DNA of 64,000 bases from positions 1-64,000 of the forward strand of contig NZ_BLIV01000003.1 in assembly GCF_009811755.1 (NCBI RefSeq), read 5' to 3'. Source of the stretch: Roseobacter cerasinus (lineage in GTDB: Bacteria; Pseudomonadota; Alphaproteobacteria; Rhodobacterales; Rhodobacteraceae). The translations under genes were made by a program, and so were the position numbers. Shown here piece by piece: positions 24,606 to 32,654 of this stretch. Below the pieces are notes generated by a model. The model was not told the origin of the DNA, ran no database searches, and saw only the letters and a list, made by a program, of their open reading frames with translations. Within the stretch, counting starts at the first letter, position 1, and the number at the start of each line of letters is the position of its first letter.

Positions 24606-25946
24606 TCAGGCGGCCGCGGCCGCGATGTGTCGTTGAACCCAGGCTGCGGTGCGCAGCAGCCGGTCGTCTTTATGCGCGGGGCCGATCAATTGCACCCCGA
24701 TGGGCAGGGCGGTTTCGCCCACCAGCAGGGGAAGGGTGACCGCAGGCAGCCCCGCCAGTGTCCAAAGTGTGCAGAAGATCGGATCGCCCGTGCTATCGCC
24801 AAAACGTGGCGCTTCCCCGGCAGCGGCAGGTGCGAGGATGGCGTCGTATTCCGTGAAGAAGTCGTCAAAGAAGCTCTGGGCCGAGGCTTTCACCGCCACC
24901 GCGTCTTCGTATTCCGTCTGGCTGATGTTCCGCGCCCGGGTGAGGATCGGTTTCAGCGTCTCGCTGATCTGATCCCAATGCGCGTCAAACACATGGCCCT
25001 GGTGCTGCACGATTTCGTATTCGTGGATGCGCGCCTGGACCGTCACCAGATCCGACAGCTGCTCTGCCGGGTCCATCCGGGACACGCGCGGGCCAAGCAC
25101 CTCCATCACGCCGTCAAAGCCTTCTCGTGCCGCTTCGCTGAGCCGGTCGTTGAAGGGCAGGTCGAACCAGACCAGATCGGGCTCAACCGGCGGCGTGGCG
25201 CGGGTGCCTGCGGCCATATTGGGGCGGGGGTGGGCAAAGCTCTCGCAGTCGCGCTGATCATAGCCTGCTATGGCATCGGCGAGCAGTGCGGCGTCTTCCA
25301 GTGTGCGGGCGAAGGTACCGAGCTGGTCGAGCGATTTGGACGTTTGCAGCACGCCTGTACGCGGGATTGTTCCGCGCGTGGGCTTGAGCCCGAAGGTGCC
25401 GCAGAAGGAGGCGGGGCGGATCACCGACCCGTTGGTCTGGGTGCCCACGGCCAGCGGCACATGGCCTGCCGCCACTGCCGCCGCCGACCCGCTGGACGAC
25501 CCACCGGGTGAATGCTCCGGGTTCATCGGGTTGCGTGTCTCACTCGGGTGCATGAAGGCCAGTTCGGTCGTGACCGTCTTGCCCATAATGACCGCGCCCG
25601 CCTCGCGCAGCATCTCCACGACCCGCGCGTCTTCTTCGGGTTGGCGCCCCGCAAAGATCGGCGTGCCGCGCTGGGTTGGCATATCGCGTGTGTCGATGAT
25701 GTCTTTGAGACCTACTGGGATGCCATGCAGCGGCCCTGTTGCCAGCCCCGCTTGCCGATGGGTGTCGCAGGCCACGGCCTGCGCCATCGCCGCCTCGGTG
25801 TCCAGATGCGCCCAGGCTTTGATGGTGCCATCTGTCTCTGCAATCCGGTCCAGGCAGGATTGCACTAGCTGCGCGGAAGACAGCCGCCCCGCGGCCATAT
25901 GCGCGGCGGCCTCCGTGGCGGTCAGCTCATAGGGTTTGATCTTCAT
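24606..25946 (-). CDS. Amidase-signature family hydrolase
   Basis: 446 residues. The catalytic triad region of the amidase signature family is complete: Lys in GIPVGLKDIIDTRD (about residue 82), the Gly/Ser-rich HSPGGSSSGSAAAVAAG (about 145-162) with the bridging cis-Ser, and the nucleophile Ser in TQTNGSVIRPASFCG (about 178). Such enzymes hydrolyse amides or ureas to acid plus ammonia. The start overlaps the TRAP permease stop (ATGA), so the amide or its acid product is probably the transported compound. It lacks the GatB/GatC partners and GatA-specific context, so it is not the tRNA amidotransferase. Confidence 0.85.
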   Translation of the reverse strand: MKIKPYELTATEAAAHMAAGRLSSAQLVQSCLDRIAETDGTIKAWAHLDTEAAMAQAVACDTHRQAGLATGPLHGIPVGLKDIIDTRDMPTQRGTPIFAGRQPEEDARVVEMLREAGAVIMGKTVTTELAFMHPSETRNPMNPEHSPGGSSSGSAAAVAAGHVPLAVGTQTNGSVIRPASFCGTFGLKPTRGTIPRTGVLQTSKSLDQLGTFARTLEDAALLADAIAGYDQRDCESFAHPRPNMAAGTRATPPVEPDLVWFDLPFNDRLSEAAREGFDGVMEVLGPRVSRMDPAEQLSDLVTVQARIHEYEIVQHQGHVFDAHWDQISETLKPILTRARNISQTEYEDAVAVKASAQSFFDDFFTEYDAILAPAAAGEAPRFGDSTGDPIFCTLWTLAGLPAVTLPLLVGETALPIGVQLIGPAHKDDRLLRTAAWVQRHIAAAAA

Positions 25947-27310
25947 GGAATATAGGGCCCAAAGAGATAGTCAGGGAACCAGAGTGCTATGCCGGGGAAT
26001 TGATACATCAAGACCATGGTCAGGATTACGATGCCCAGATATGGCATGATGCCCCGGAAGATCTCCATCAGTTCGATCTGCTTCTTGAGCACCCCTTTTA
26101 AGTAGTAAGCCGACATGGCCATGGGCGGGGTGAGGAAGGAGGTCTGCAGGTTCAACGCCACCAGCATGGCGAAGAAATAGGGGTTCACGCCGAAGACCTC
26201 CAGCAGCGGCAGGAAGATCGGCACGAAGATGATCAGGATTTCCGACCATTCCAGCGGCCAGCCCAAGAGGAAGATGATGATCTGTGCCAGCACCAGGAAC
26301 TGCCAGGGTTCCAGGCTCATGCCGCTGACCCAATCGGCGATGATGTCATGCCCGCCGAGGTAGGAGAAGACACTGGCAAATGTCCACGAGCCCACGAAGA
26401 GCCAGCAGACCATCGCAGTGGCCTTCGCGGTGAGGAAGACGCTTTCCTTGAGCTTGGTCCAGGTCATGGAGCGGTAAAGGACGGCCAATATCATGCCGCC
26501 AAGCGCGCCCATAGCGGCGGCTTCGGCAGGGGTGGCCAACCCGCCGAGGATAGAGCCGAGCACCAGTGCGATCAGCACCGTGAGCGGCACGAAGCTGACC
26601 AGCAGGTTCCAGTAGATCTCACGCTGCGGGGGCACGTCATCCATCTGCGGACGGGGGGCAAGATGTGGCTGAAAGTAGACCCGCACGATCACATAGACGA
26701 TGTAGAGCCCGGCGAGCAGCAGCCCCGGAAAGACCGCCGCTGCGTAAAGCCTGAGCGGAGAGAGATCTGCAATTGCCGAATAGACGATCAGCATGATCGA
26801 CGGGGGGATCAGGATGCCCAGCGTGCCGCCTGCGCAGATCACGCCGGAGGCAAAGCTCTTGTTGTAGTTCGCGTTGGCCATGGCCGGGAATGCGAGCAGA
26901 CCCATCAGGGTGACCACGGCGCCAACGATGCCGGAGGCGGTGGAGAAGACCGCGCAGGTGAGCAGGGCGGCGATTGCGAGCGATCCGGGCAGATTGCGCG
27001 CGGCCTGGTAGAGCGAAAAGAACAGCTTGTCGACAATGTTCGCGCGTTCGACCACATAGCCCATGAAGAGGAAGAGGGGGATGGCGACCAGCGTCGGATT
27101 TTCCATCACCGAATAGGTGTTCTGGTTCAGCAGATAGAATATGTTGTTGTTGAAGATATCGCTGAAACTCTCCACCGGGCCGCCCTGGTGATAGGCGTAG
27201 TAGCCAAAGGCCACACCCATGGCCAAGAGCGTGAAGGCGATCGGAAAGCCCAGCAAAACCAGCACGATAAACAGGCCGAGCATCAAAAGGGCGACTTCGG
27301 GATTGGTCAT
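25943..27310 (-). CDS. TRAP transporter large permease (DctM family)
   Basis: 455 residues, about twelve TM helices. Motifs include LVAIPLFLFMGYVVERANIV, the pseudo-repeat loops TASGIVGAVVTLMGLLAFPAM and CAGGTLGILIPPSIMLIVYS, and a late SFLTPPMAMSAYYLKGV. The length and the extra cytoplasmic loop (HLAPRPQMDDVPPQRE) fit the subgroup that works with long DctQ proteins and TakP-like binding proteins. It lies between the small subunit and the amidase in one minus-strand operon. Confidence 0.88.
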   Translation of the reverse strand: MTNPEVALLMLGLFIVLVLLGFPIAFTLLAMGVAFGYYAYHQGGPVESFSDIFNNNIFYLLNQNTYSVMENPTLVAIPLFLFMGYVVERANIVDKLFFSLYQAARNLPGSLAIAALLTCAVFSTASGIVGAVVTLMGLLAFPAMANANYNKSFASGVICAGGTLGILIPPSIMLIVYSAIADLSPLRLYAAAVFPGLLLAGLYIVYVIVRVYFQPHLAPRPQMDDVPPQREIYWNLLVSFVPLTVLIALVLGSILGGLATPAEAAAMGALGGMILAVLYRSMTWTKLKESVFLTAKATAMVCWLFVGSWTFASVFSYLGGHDIIADWVSGMSLEPWQFLVLAQIIIFLLGWPLEWSEILIIFVPIFLPLLEVFGVNPYFFAMLVALNLQTSFLTPPMAMSAYYLKGVLKKQIELMEIFRGIMPYLGIVILTMVLMYQFPGIALWFPDYLFGPYIP

Positions 27311-27340
27311 CTTGTCAACTTTCGTGAAGCGTCAGCGCGG

Positions 27341-27931
27341 CTATTGCTTGCCGGGGTGAATGGCGCGGATCTCGGCCAGATCGGCCTCTGAGAGCAGATC
27401 TTCGGTTTCCTTGACGTCGGCCAGACGCTCGGGCCACTGACCGGTGCGAAAGGCCATGCCGCAGCGCACCAGTTCGGCCAGCCCCTGGATCATCAGCAGC
27501 ACACCCGCGACCGGGATCAGCGACTTGAAGAAATAGACCTGAATGCTCGCCGGGCTGTTGAAGCTGACCTCTTTCCAGCGCCAGCTGTCGGAAGCGATTT
27601 CATAGCCGTACCAGGCCAGTGCCGTGACGCCTGGGAAGAAGAAGAGGAAATAGAGCAGGAAATCGAGCCCCGCCTGCACCCGGATGGGTAGCAGGCGATA
27701 GATCACATCGGCGCGCACATGGGTATCCTGCGCCAGCGCGTAGGCACCGCACATCAGAAACAGCGCGCCATACATCTGGATCATCATGTCGAAGGCCCAG
27801 ACGGTGGGCGCGTTCAATACGTAGCGTACGAAGACTTCATAGGACACTGAGAGCGTCAGGATCAGGATGCACCAGCCAAAGGCGCGCCCGACCCAAAGGC
27901 TCAGCCCCTCGATGGCGTGAACGAATTTCAT
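27341..27931 (-). CDS. TRAP transporter small membrane subunit (DctQ family)
   Basis: 196 residues from the ATG at 27931 (an upstream ATG extends into the hairpin region and is unlikely). Four TM segments are visible, with the DctQ signature SYEVFVRYVLNAPTVWAFDM and QDTHVRADVIYRLLP. The loop before the last helix (DSWRWKEVSFNSPASIQVYF) is typical of the mannitol/chloroaromatic-type DctQ group. The large permease starts 30 nt downstream. Confidence 0.85.
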   Translation of the reverse strand: MKFVHAIEGLSLWVGRAFGWCILILTLSVSYEVFVRYVLNAPTVWAFDMMIQMYGALFLMCGAYALAQDTHVRADVIYRLLPIRVQAGLDFLLYFLFFFPGVTALAWYGYEIASDSWRWKEVSFNSPASIQVYFFKSLIPVAGVLLMIQGLAELVRCGMAFRTGQWPERLADVKETEDLLSEADLAEIRAIHPGKQ

Positions 27932-27981
27932 CTGGTCTCTTCCCTGTGACGAGGCGGGCGGTATGTCCACCGCTCAAAGAC

Positions 27982-28002
27982 CGGGCGCCACTTGGGCGCC
28001 CG
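27982..28002 (-). other. Perfect GC hairpin after the second TRAP binding-protein gene
   Basis: CGGGCGCC and GGCGCCCG pair perfectly (8 bp) around a 5-nt loop. On the transcribed minus strand it begins 17 nt after the binding-protein stop and precedes the DctQ gene. There is no U-tract. Its likely role is mRNA stabilisation or attenuation, as with the other binding-protein genes here. Confidence 0.6.
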
Positions 28003-28019
28003 ATGCAGGTGCACTCAAC

Positions 28020-29114
28020 TCACCCGAAGTAGTGGTTGTAGGCCAGCTTGTAGTCAGGCTGGTTCAGGTTGAGGTAGTTCATCACGTTCTTCGCGTAGGC
28101 CTTTTGGGACTCCATGACCTTGGCGAAGAAGGGGTCATCCTCGGCGATGCGGTTCGCCACGGTGTCCCAGGCTTCGAGCTGGGCGGCCATCACCGAATCC
28201 GGCGTGCGGTAGACGGTCACGCCATCAGACTCCTGCAGTTTGATCAGGTCGTCGGAATAGCGCTTGGTATTGCCCCAGTAGAAGCCGGAATTCTCCGCCA
28301 TCGATGCATTGCGAATGATCGCCTTGTGCTCATCCGCCAGCGCGTTGAACTTGTCCTTGTTGAAGGTCACCTCAAAGCATTCCTGGCTCTGGTGATAGGA
28401 TGCCAGGTGGTAGTGCTTGGAGACGTCCTGCATGCCAAAGTCGCGGTCGGATGTGGGATTGTTGAACTCGGCTGCGTCAATCAGGCCCGACTTCATGGCT
28501 GGTTGGATTTCACCACCCGGAAGCTGCACCACCGACATGCCCATTTCCAGAAGCACATCTGCGGCCAGACCGACTGTGCGGTACTTCAGGCCGTTCATTT
28601 GGCTCGCATCGGTGATTTCTTCCTGGAACCAACCCAACGGCTGCGCGGGCATCGGCGAGTTGAAGAAAGAGACGACGTTCAGGCGCAGGTTCTCCATCAA
28701 CTCATCAAAGAGCTCTTGTCCGCCACCTGCGTGGATCCATCCCAGCATTTCTTGGCTGGACCAGCCAAAGCAGGGGCCTGTCCCAAAGAGCGAGGCGGCC
28801 TTGGATTTGCCATACCAATAGGCGGAAACATAGTGCGCCGCATCCAGAACGCCGCGGTGCACCGCGTCCTGCATCTGGCTGGTTTTCACAACCGCGTCGA
28901 CCGAGAGCACCTCGATCGTCAGCGAGCCGCCGGACATCTCATTCACCCGTGCGGCGAAGGATTGCGCGTTTTCAAGAAAGATACCGCCACCCCAGGCGGC
29001 CTGCATTTTCAATGTCGTACCGTGCCCATCTGCGATGGCAGGCGTTGCAAGGGCTGCGGCACCAGCCACAGCTGATCCGCGCAGGAATTTTCTGCGGTTC
29101 AAAGTATCTGTCAT
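28020..29114 (-). CDS. TRAP transporter solute-binding protein with TAT leader (TakP-like)
   Basis: 364 residues from the ATG at 29114. A twin-arginine leader (LNRRKFLRGSAVAGAAALAT, Arg7-Arg8) indicates export in folded form. Residues EIQPAMKSGLIDAAEFNNPTSD and FGMQDVSKHYHLA match the ligand region of the TakP/lactate-type DctP group, which binds 2-oxo or 2-hydroxy monocarboxylates, often with a metal ion. Being next to bhcR, a ligand that yields glycolate or glyoxylate is possible but unproven. The divergence of this protein from MatP argues for a different substrate. Confidence 0.82.
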   Translation of the reverse strand: MTDTLNRRKFLRGSAVAGAAALATPAIADGHGTTLKMQAAWGGGIFLENAQSFAARVNEMSGGSLTIEVLSVDAVVKTSQMQDAVHRGVLDAAHYVSAYWYGKSKAASLFGTGPCFGWSSQEMLGWIHAGGGQELFDELMENLRLNVVSFFNSPMPAQPLGWFQEEITDASQMNGLKYRTVGLAADVLLEMGMSVVQLPGGEIQPAMKSGLIDAAEFNNPTSDRDFGMQDVSKHYHLASYHQSQECFEVTFNKDKFNALADEHKAIIRNASMAENSGFYWGNTKRYSDDLIKLQESDGVTVYRTPDSVMAAQLEAWDTVANRIAEDDPFFAKVMESQKAYAKNVMNYLNLNQPDYKLAYNHYFG

Positions 29115-29422
29115 AGTTCCTCCCTGGGTCCGGCCCTTCATGTCCGGGTTGGTGGTGAGCGTTGCGCTCGGTCAAGGTTTGGATCGCAAGGCGATCCTGG
29201 CGGTGCCTCTTGTTTGGCTCCGACACCCGTGCCTCCACACACGGGTCGTCGGCGCGGTTATCCCGCTACGCGCTGTTATGAAGTTAGTCTGCTCAGCCCA
29301 TCTGGCAAGGATTTAGTCAGGGAAAACAACTTATTAGTTCAACCAGAAAGTGAATTTTCCGTGATCCGTGCTGCGTCTGTCTTGTCCTCCTTCGTGTCTC
29401 GCCTCGCGGCGTCATGACTGTC
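29115..29422. promoter_or_regulatory. 308-nt gap between bhcR and the amidase-TRAP operon
   Basis: No gene supported. It must contain the bhcR 3' end and the promoter of the TRAP operon, both on the minus strand. A strong hairpin is visible at 29225-29246 (ACCCGTG and CACGGGT, extendable with one bulge), which could end bhcR transcription or lie in the TRAP leader. An AT-rich part at 29310-29365 contains GGAAAA and TTTTCC facing each other 28 nt apart, similar in base content to the BhcR-type sites near bhcA, and is a possible operator. Confidence 0.4.
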
Positions 29423-30268
29423 TTAGGCTGTGATCTGGTCCGGGTCTCGGTGATCCGGGAACCGTCCTCCTATCAACAGTGTAATCTCTCGGGCCGCATC
29501 TGCAACAGGGGCCGCAAGTTCTGGCAGACGCGGGCCATCAAACCGGGTGCTCGGCCCGGAAATGGACACGCCTGCATAGGGGTCGCCATATTCATCATAG
29601 ATGGCTGCCCCAATGCAGGACATGCCGCCATACCGTTCCTCCCGGTCAAAGGACCAGCCGCGCCTGCGGGTCTCGGACAGATCAGCAAACAGGGCGCCGG
29701 GCGTCACATGGGTCTGATCGGTGAATCTGGTCAGGCCGGTGGCCTGCAGCAACCCGCGCACGCGGGCGTCGGGCAGGGCGGACAGAATGGCTTTGCCAGT
29801 GCCGGAAGCATGCATCGACGTGCGCGTCCCGCGCGCAAAGAAGGCGCGGATGGGATTGGTGGTTTCCACCTGAGCCACAAAGACAACCTCCGTGCCATCC
29901 GCCACGGCGAGGTTCGCCGTCTCGCCCGTGGTCTCCATCAAACGCCGCATGATGGGCCGGCTCACCTCGCCAAGGCCGGTGTTGTTCATGAAGCAGACCC
30001 CGACCCTGTAGGCTTCAAGGCCGATGGCCCAATCCTGCCTCTCTTCGTTGAATGTCACGAACCCATGTTTCTGCAGCGTCGTGAGAATGCGGTGTGTCGT
30101 GGCCGTCGGCACACCGACCGACAGCGACAGATCGGTCAGGGTGCTCCGCTCCACCTCAGCGACGGCCTTGAGCAGACCAAGCGCCCGGTCGAGCGATTGC
30201 AAAGTCCCCGCTGAGCTGTCGCGAAACTGCGACTTCGGGCGTCCGCGTTGCCTGCCTTTGGTGCTCAT
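29423..30268 (-). CDS. bhcR: IclR-family regulator BhcR of the beta-hydroxyaspartate cycle
   Basis: 281 residues. The N-terminal winged helix (LQSLDRALGLLKAVAEVERS ... VGVPTATTHRILTTLQKHGF) and the C-terminal IclR ligand domain (VFVAQVETTNPIRAF, HASGTGKAILSALPD, SFDREERYGGMSCIGAAIYD) are complete. In Paracoccus an IclR protein at the same place, divergent from bhcA, senses glyoxylate and controls bhcABCD. The divergent gap of 199 nt carries two TGAAAA-N3-TTTTC(A/G) inverted repeats. Whether it also controls the TRAP-amidase operon directly downstream on its own strand is an open question. Confidence 0.9.
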   Translation of the reverse strand: MSTKGRQRGRPKSQFRDSSAGTLQSLDRALGLLKAVAEVERSTLTDLSLSVGVPTATTHRILTTLQKHGFVTFNEERQDWAIGLEAYRVGVCFMNNTGLGEVSRPIMRRLMETTGETANLAVADGTEVVFVAQVETTNPIRAFFARGTRTSMHASGTGKAILSALPDARVRGLLQATGLTRFTDQTHVTPGALFADLSETRRRGWSFDREERYGGMSCIGAAIYDEYGDPYAGVSISGPSTRFDGPRLPELAAPVADAAREITLLIGGRFPDHRDPDQITA

Positions 30269-30310
30269 GTGTCATATCCGCTGAGTGATCTTCTGAAGTT
30301 TACGTCTGAA

Positions 30311-30325
30311 TGAAAATCTTTTTCA
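30311..30325. promoter_or_regulatory. Candidate BhcR operator 1
   Basis: TGAAAA-TCT-TTTTCA, a perfect 6-bp inverted repeat with a 3-nt spacer, 43 nt from the bhcR start. A 15-bp AT-rich palindrome is typical of IclR-family sites. Confidence 0.6.
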
Positions 30326-30397
30326 AGTAGATTTGGATTGGGAAAATGAAAACATAAATATGATTAAAAACAATATGCTAAACTCGGTTTTACAAAA

Positions 30398-30412
30398 TGA
30401 AAAACTTTTTCG
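30398..30412. promoter_or_regulatory. Candidate BhcR operator 2
   Basis: TGAAAA-ACT-TTTTCG, the same inverted repeat with one mismatch, centred 87 bp from the first copy (about eight helical turns) and 56 nt before bhcA. A plausible bhcA promoter (TTGGAT at 30333, TAAATA at 30355) lies between the two copies. Confidence 0.6.
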
Positions 30413-30467
30413 AAAAAATTGCATCTGCGGACCTGGCTGTTATCCTCAGGCCAAGAGGAGGCACAGC

Positions 30468-31658
30468 ATGTCAGATCAAAATCCGGTTTTCATTCCAGGC
30501 CCGACCAATATTCCAGATCGCTTGATGCGTGCGATGCAGGTGCAGACCCGCGACCATCGCGCGCCGGATTTCGTGAAGACCTTTGCACCCGTTCTGCGGG
30601 ACCTGAAAGCGATTTTCGGCACGACCGACGGCACCGTCATCACATTCCCCGCCAGCGGGACGGGGGGCTGGGAGGCGGCGGTCTGCAACACGCTGAGCGC
30701 AGGCGACACTGTTCTGGTGGCCCGCTATGGCATGTTCAGCCACCGTTGGATTGAGCTGTGCGAGCGGCACGGGCTTGATGTGCAGGTGATCGACTGCGCC
30801 TGGGGCGCGGGCGCGCCGGTCGATGATTTCCGCGCCGCGCTCGCCGCCGACAGCGGGCATGAGATCAAGGCGGTGCTGGTGACGCACAATGAGACCGCGA
30901 CGGGCGTGACCTCGGACATCGCAGGTGTGCGAGCGGCTATGGACGCGGCTGACCATCCGGCAATGCTGTTTGTCGATTGCGTCAGTTCACTTGCGTCCAT
31001 TCCCTTCCACATGGACAATTGGGGCGTCGATATTGCGGTCTCGGGCTCACAAAAAGGCTTCATGCTGGCGACCGGCATGGCTATTCTCGGCGTCAGCCCC
31101 AAGGCGCTCGCAGCGATGGACCAGGCAACCCTGCCGCGCAGTTTCTTTGATTTCCGCGATATGACGGCGGCCAATGCGTCGGGTGGGTTTCCCTACACGC
31201 CGCCTTTGCAGCTGATCTATGGCCTTCGCGAAAGCCTGGACATGCTCTTTGAGGAAGGATTGGATAACGTCTATGCCCGCCACGCCCGGCTAGCAGAGGG
31301 CGTGCGCCGTGCGGTGCAGGCCTGGGGGCTGCAACTGGTGGCGCAAAGTCCGGGGTTGTATTCCGACACGGTGAGCGCGGTCTATGTGCCGCAGGGTTTT
31401 GACAGCAATGTGCTGACCGATCATGCGTTCAACGCCTATGGTGTGTCCTTCGGGATTGGTCTGGGGCAGATGAACTGCAGGGTGTTCCGCATCGGCCATC
31501 TGGGCAGCCTCACGGACGTCATGCTGCTGTCTGGTCTGGCCACGCTTGAGATGGCGATGGCCGATCTCAACTATCCGGTGACCCTCGGCAGCGGTGTGGC
31601 CGCTGCGCAGGACTACTATCGCATGACAGCCGGTGCGGCCGTGCGCTCAGCGGCTTGA
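30468..31658 (+). CDS. bhcA: L-aspartate:glyoxylate aminotransferase BhcA
   Basis: 396 residues from ATG 30468 with AAGAGGAGG upstream; the open frame above it is AT-rich leader, not coding. The protein is a fold-type I class V aminotransferase related to serine-glyoxylate transaminase: FIPGPTNIPDRLMRAM at the N-terminus, FPASGTGGWEAAV, FVDCVSSLASIPFHMDNWGV and the PLP-binding lysine Lys196 in SGSQKGFMLATG. It moves the amino group from aspartate to glyoxylate to make glycine and oxaloacetate, the first step and the amino recycling step of the beta-hydroxyaspartate cycle. Gene order bhcA-B-C-D with bhcR divergent is diagnostic. Confidence 0.93.
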   Translation: MSDQNPVFIPGPTNIPDRLMRAMQVQTRDHRAPDFVKTFAPVLRDLKAIFGTTDGTVITFPASGTGGWEAAVCNTLSAGDTVLVARYGMFSHRWIELCERHGLDVQVIDCAWGAGAPVDDFRAALAADSGHEIKAVLVTHNETATGVTSDIAGVRAAMDAADHPAMLFVDCVSSLASIPFHMDNWGVDIAVSGSQKGFMLATGMAILGVSPKALAAMDQATLPRSFFDFRDMTAANASGGFPYTPPLQLIYGLRESLDMLFEEGLDNVYARHARLAEGVRRAVQAWGLQLVAQSPGLYSDTVSAVYVPQGFDSNVLTDHAFNAYGVSFGIGLGQMNCRVFRIGHLGSLTDVMLLSGLATLEMAMADLNYPVTLGSGVAAAQDYYRMTAGAAVRSAA

Positions 31659-31671
31659 GGAGGCGCGGGGG

Positions 31672-32643
31672 GTGTTGGACAGAGTGACCGGACCAGACCT
31701 GACGTTGGACCATGTGAAAGCCGCACAGGCGCGGATTGCGCCGCATATTCACAGAACACCCGTTCTGACCTCCGCCTATTTCAATGCGCTGACAGGGGCG
31801 GAGCTGTTCTTCAAATGCGAGAACTTCCAGAAGGCCGGTGCGTTCAAGGTCCGTGGTGCGTCGAATGCGGTGTTTGGCCTCAGCGATGAGATGGCCGCGC
31901 GCGGCGTGGCCACGCATTCCTCGGGCAACCATGCCCTGTCGCTCAGCTATGCCGCCGGGCGGCGCGGCATTCCCTGCCATGTGGTGATGCCCCGGACCGC
32001 GCCGGAGGCCAAAAAGGCCGCAGTGCGCGGATACGGCGGGATCATCACCGAATGTGAGCCGTCGACCACCAGTCGCGAGGCCGTTTTTGCTGAGGTGCAG
32101 GCCGACACTAGCGCGGACTTCGTGCATCCCTATAACGATCCGCGCGTGATCGCCGGGCAGGCCACCTGCTCCATGGAATTGCTGGAGCAGGTGGACGGGC
32201 TGGACGCGATGATCGCGCCGATTGGCGGTGGGGGCATGATCTCGGGCACCTGCCTGACCCTGTCGCATCTGGCGCCGGAGGTTGAAATTTATGCCGCTGA
32301 GCCGGACCAAGCCGATGATGCCGCGCGCTCCTTCCGGGCGGGGCATATCATTGCCGAGGACGCGCCGGTCACCATCGCCGATGGCCTCAAGGTGCCGCTG
32401 AAGGAGAACACCTGGCACTTTGTCTCCCGCTTCGTGACGGATGTGCTGACGGCCAGCGAGCAGGAGATCATCGACGCGATGAAGCTCACCTGGGAGCGGA
32501 TGAAAATCGTGATGGAGCCAAGCTGCGCCGTGCCGATGGCCACGATCCTGCGCAACCCGGAGGTGTTTCGCGGCAAACGCGTGGGCGTCATCATCACCGG
32601 CGGCAATGTGGATTTGGACAAACTTCCCTGGATGAAAAGCTGA
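31672..32643 (+). CDS. bhcB: beta-Hydroxyaspartate dehydratase BhcB
   Basis: 323 residues from GTG 31672, with GAGGAGG 9 nt upstream; a GTG at 31633 inside bhcA is unlikely. Fold-type II PLP enzyme of the serine/threonine dehydratase family: Lys59 in GAFKVRGASNA holds PLP, SSGNHALSLSYAAG binds the substrate carboxylate, and IGGGGMISGTCL binds the PLP phosphate. It removes water from (2R,3S)-beta-hydroxyaspartate to give iminosuccinate. The gene starts 13 nt after bhcA. Confidence 0.9.
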   Translation: MLDRVTGPDLTLDHVKAAQARIAPHIHRTPVLTSAYFNALTGAELFFKCENFQKAGAFKVRGASNAVFGLSDEMAARGVATHSSGNHALSLSYAAGRRGIPCHVVMPRTAPEAKKAAVRGYGGIITECEPSTTSREAVFAEVQADTSADFVHPYNDPRVIAGQATCSMELLEQVDGLDAMIAPIGGGGMISGTCLTLSHLAPEVEIYAAEPDQADDAARSFRAGHIIAEDAPVTIADGLKVPLKENTWHFVSRFVTDVLTASEQEIIDAMKLTWERMKIVMEPSCAVPMATILRNPEVFRGKRVGVIITGGNVDLDKLPWMKS

Positions 32644-32654
32644 GGAGAGCGGAT

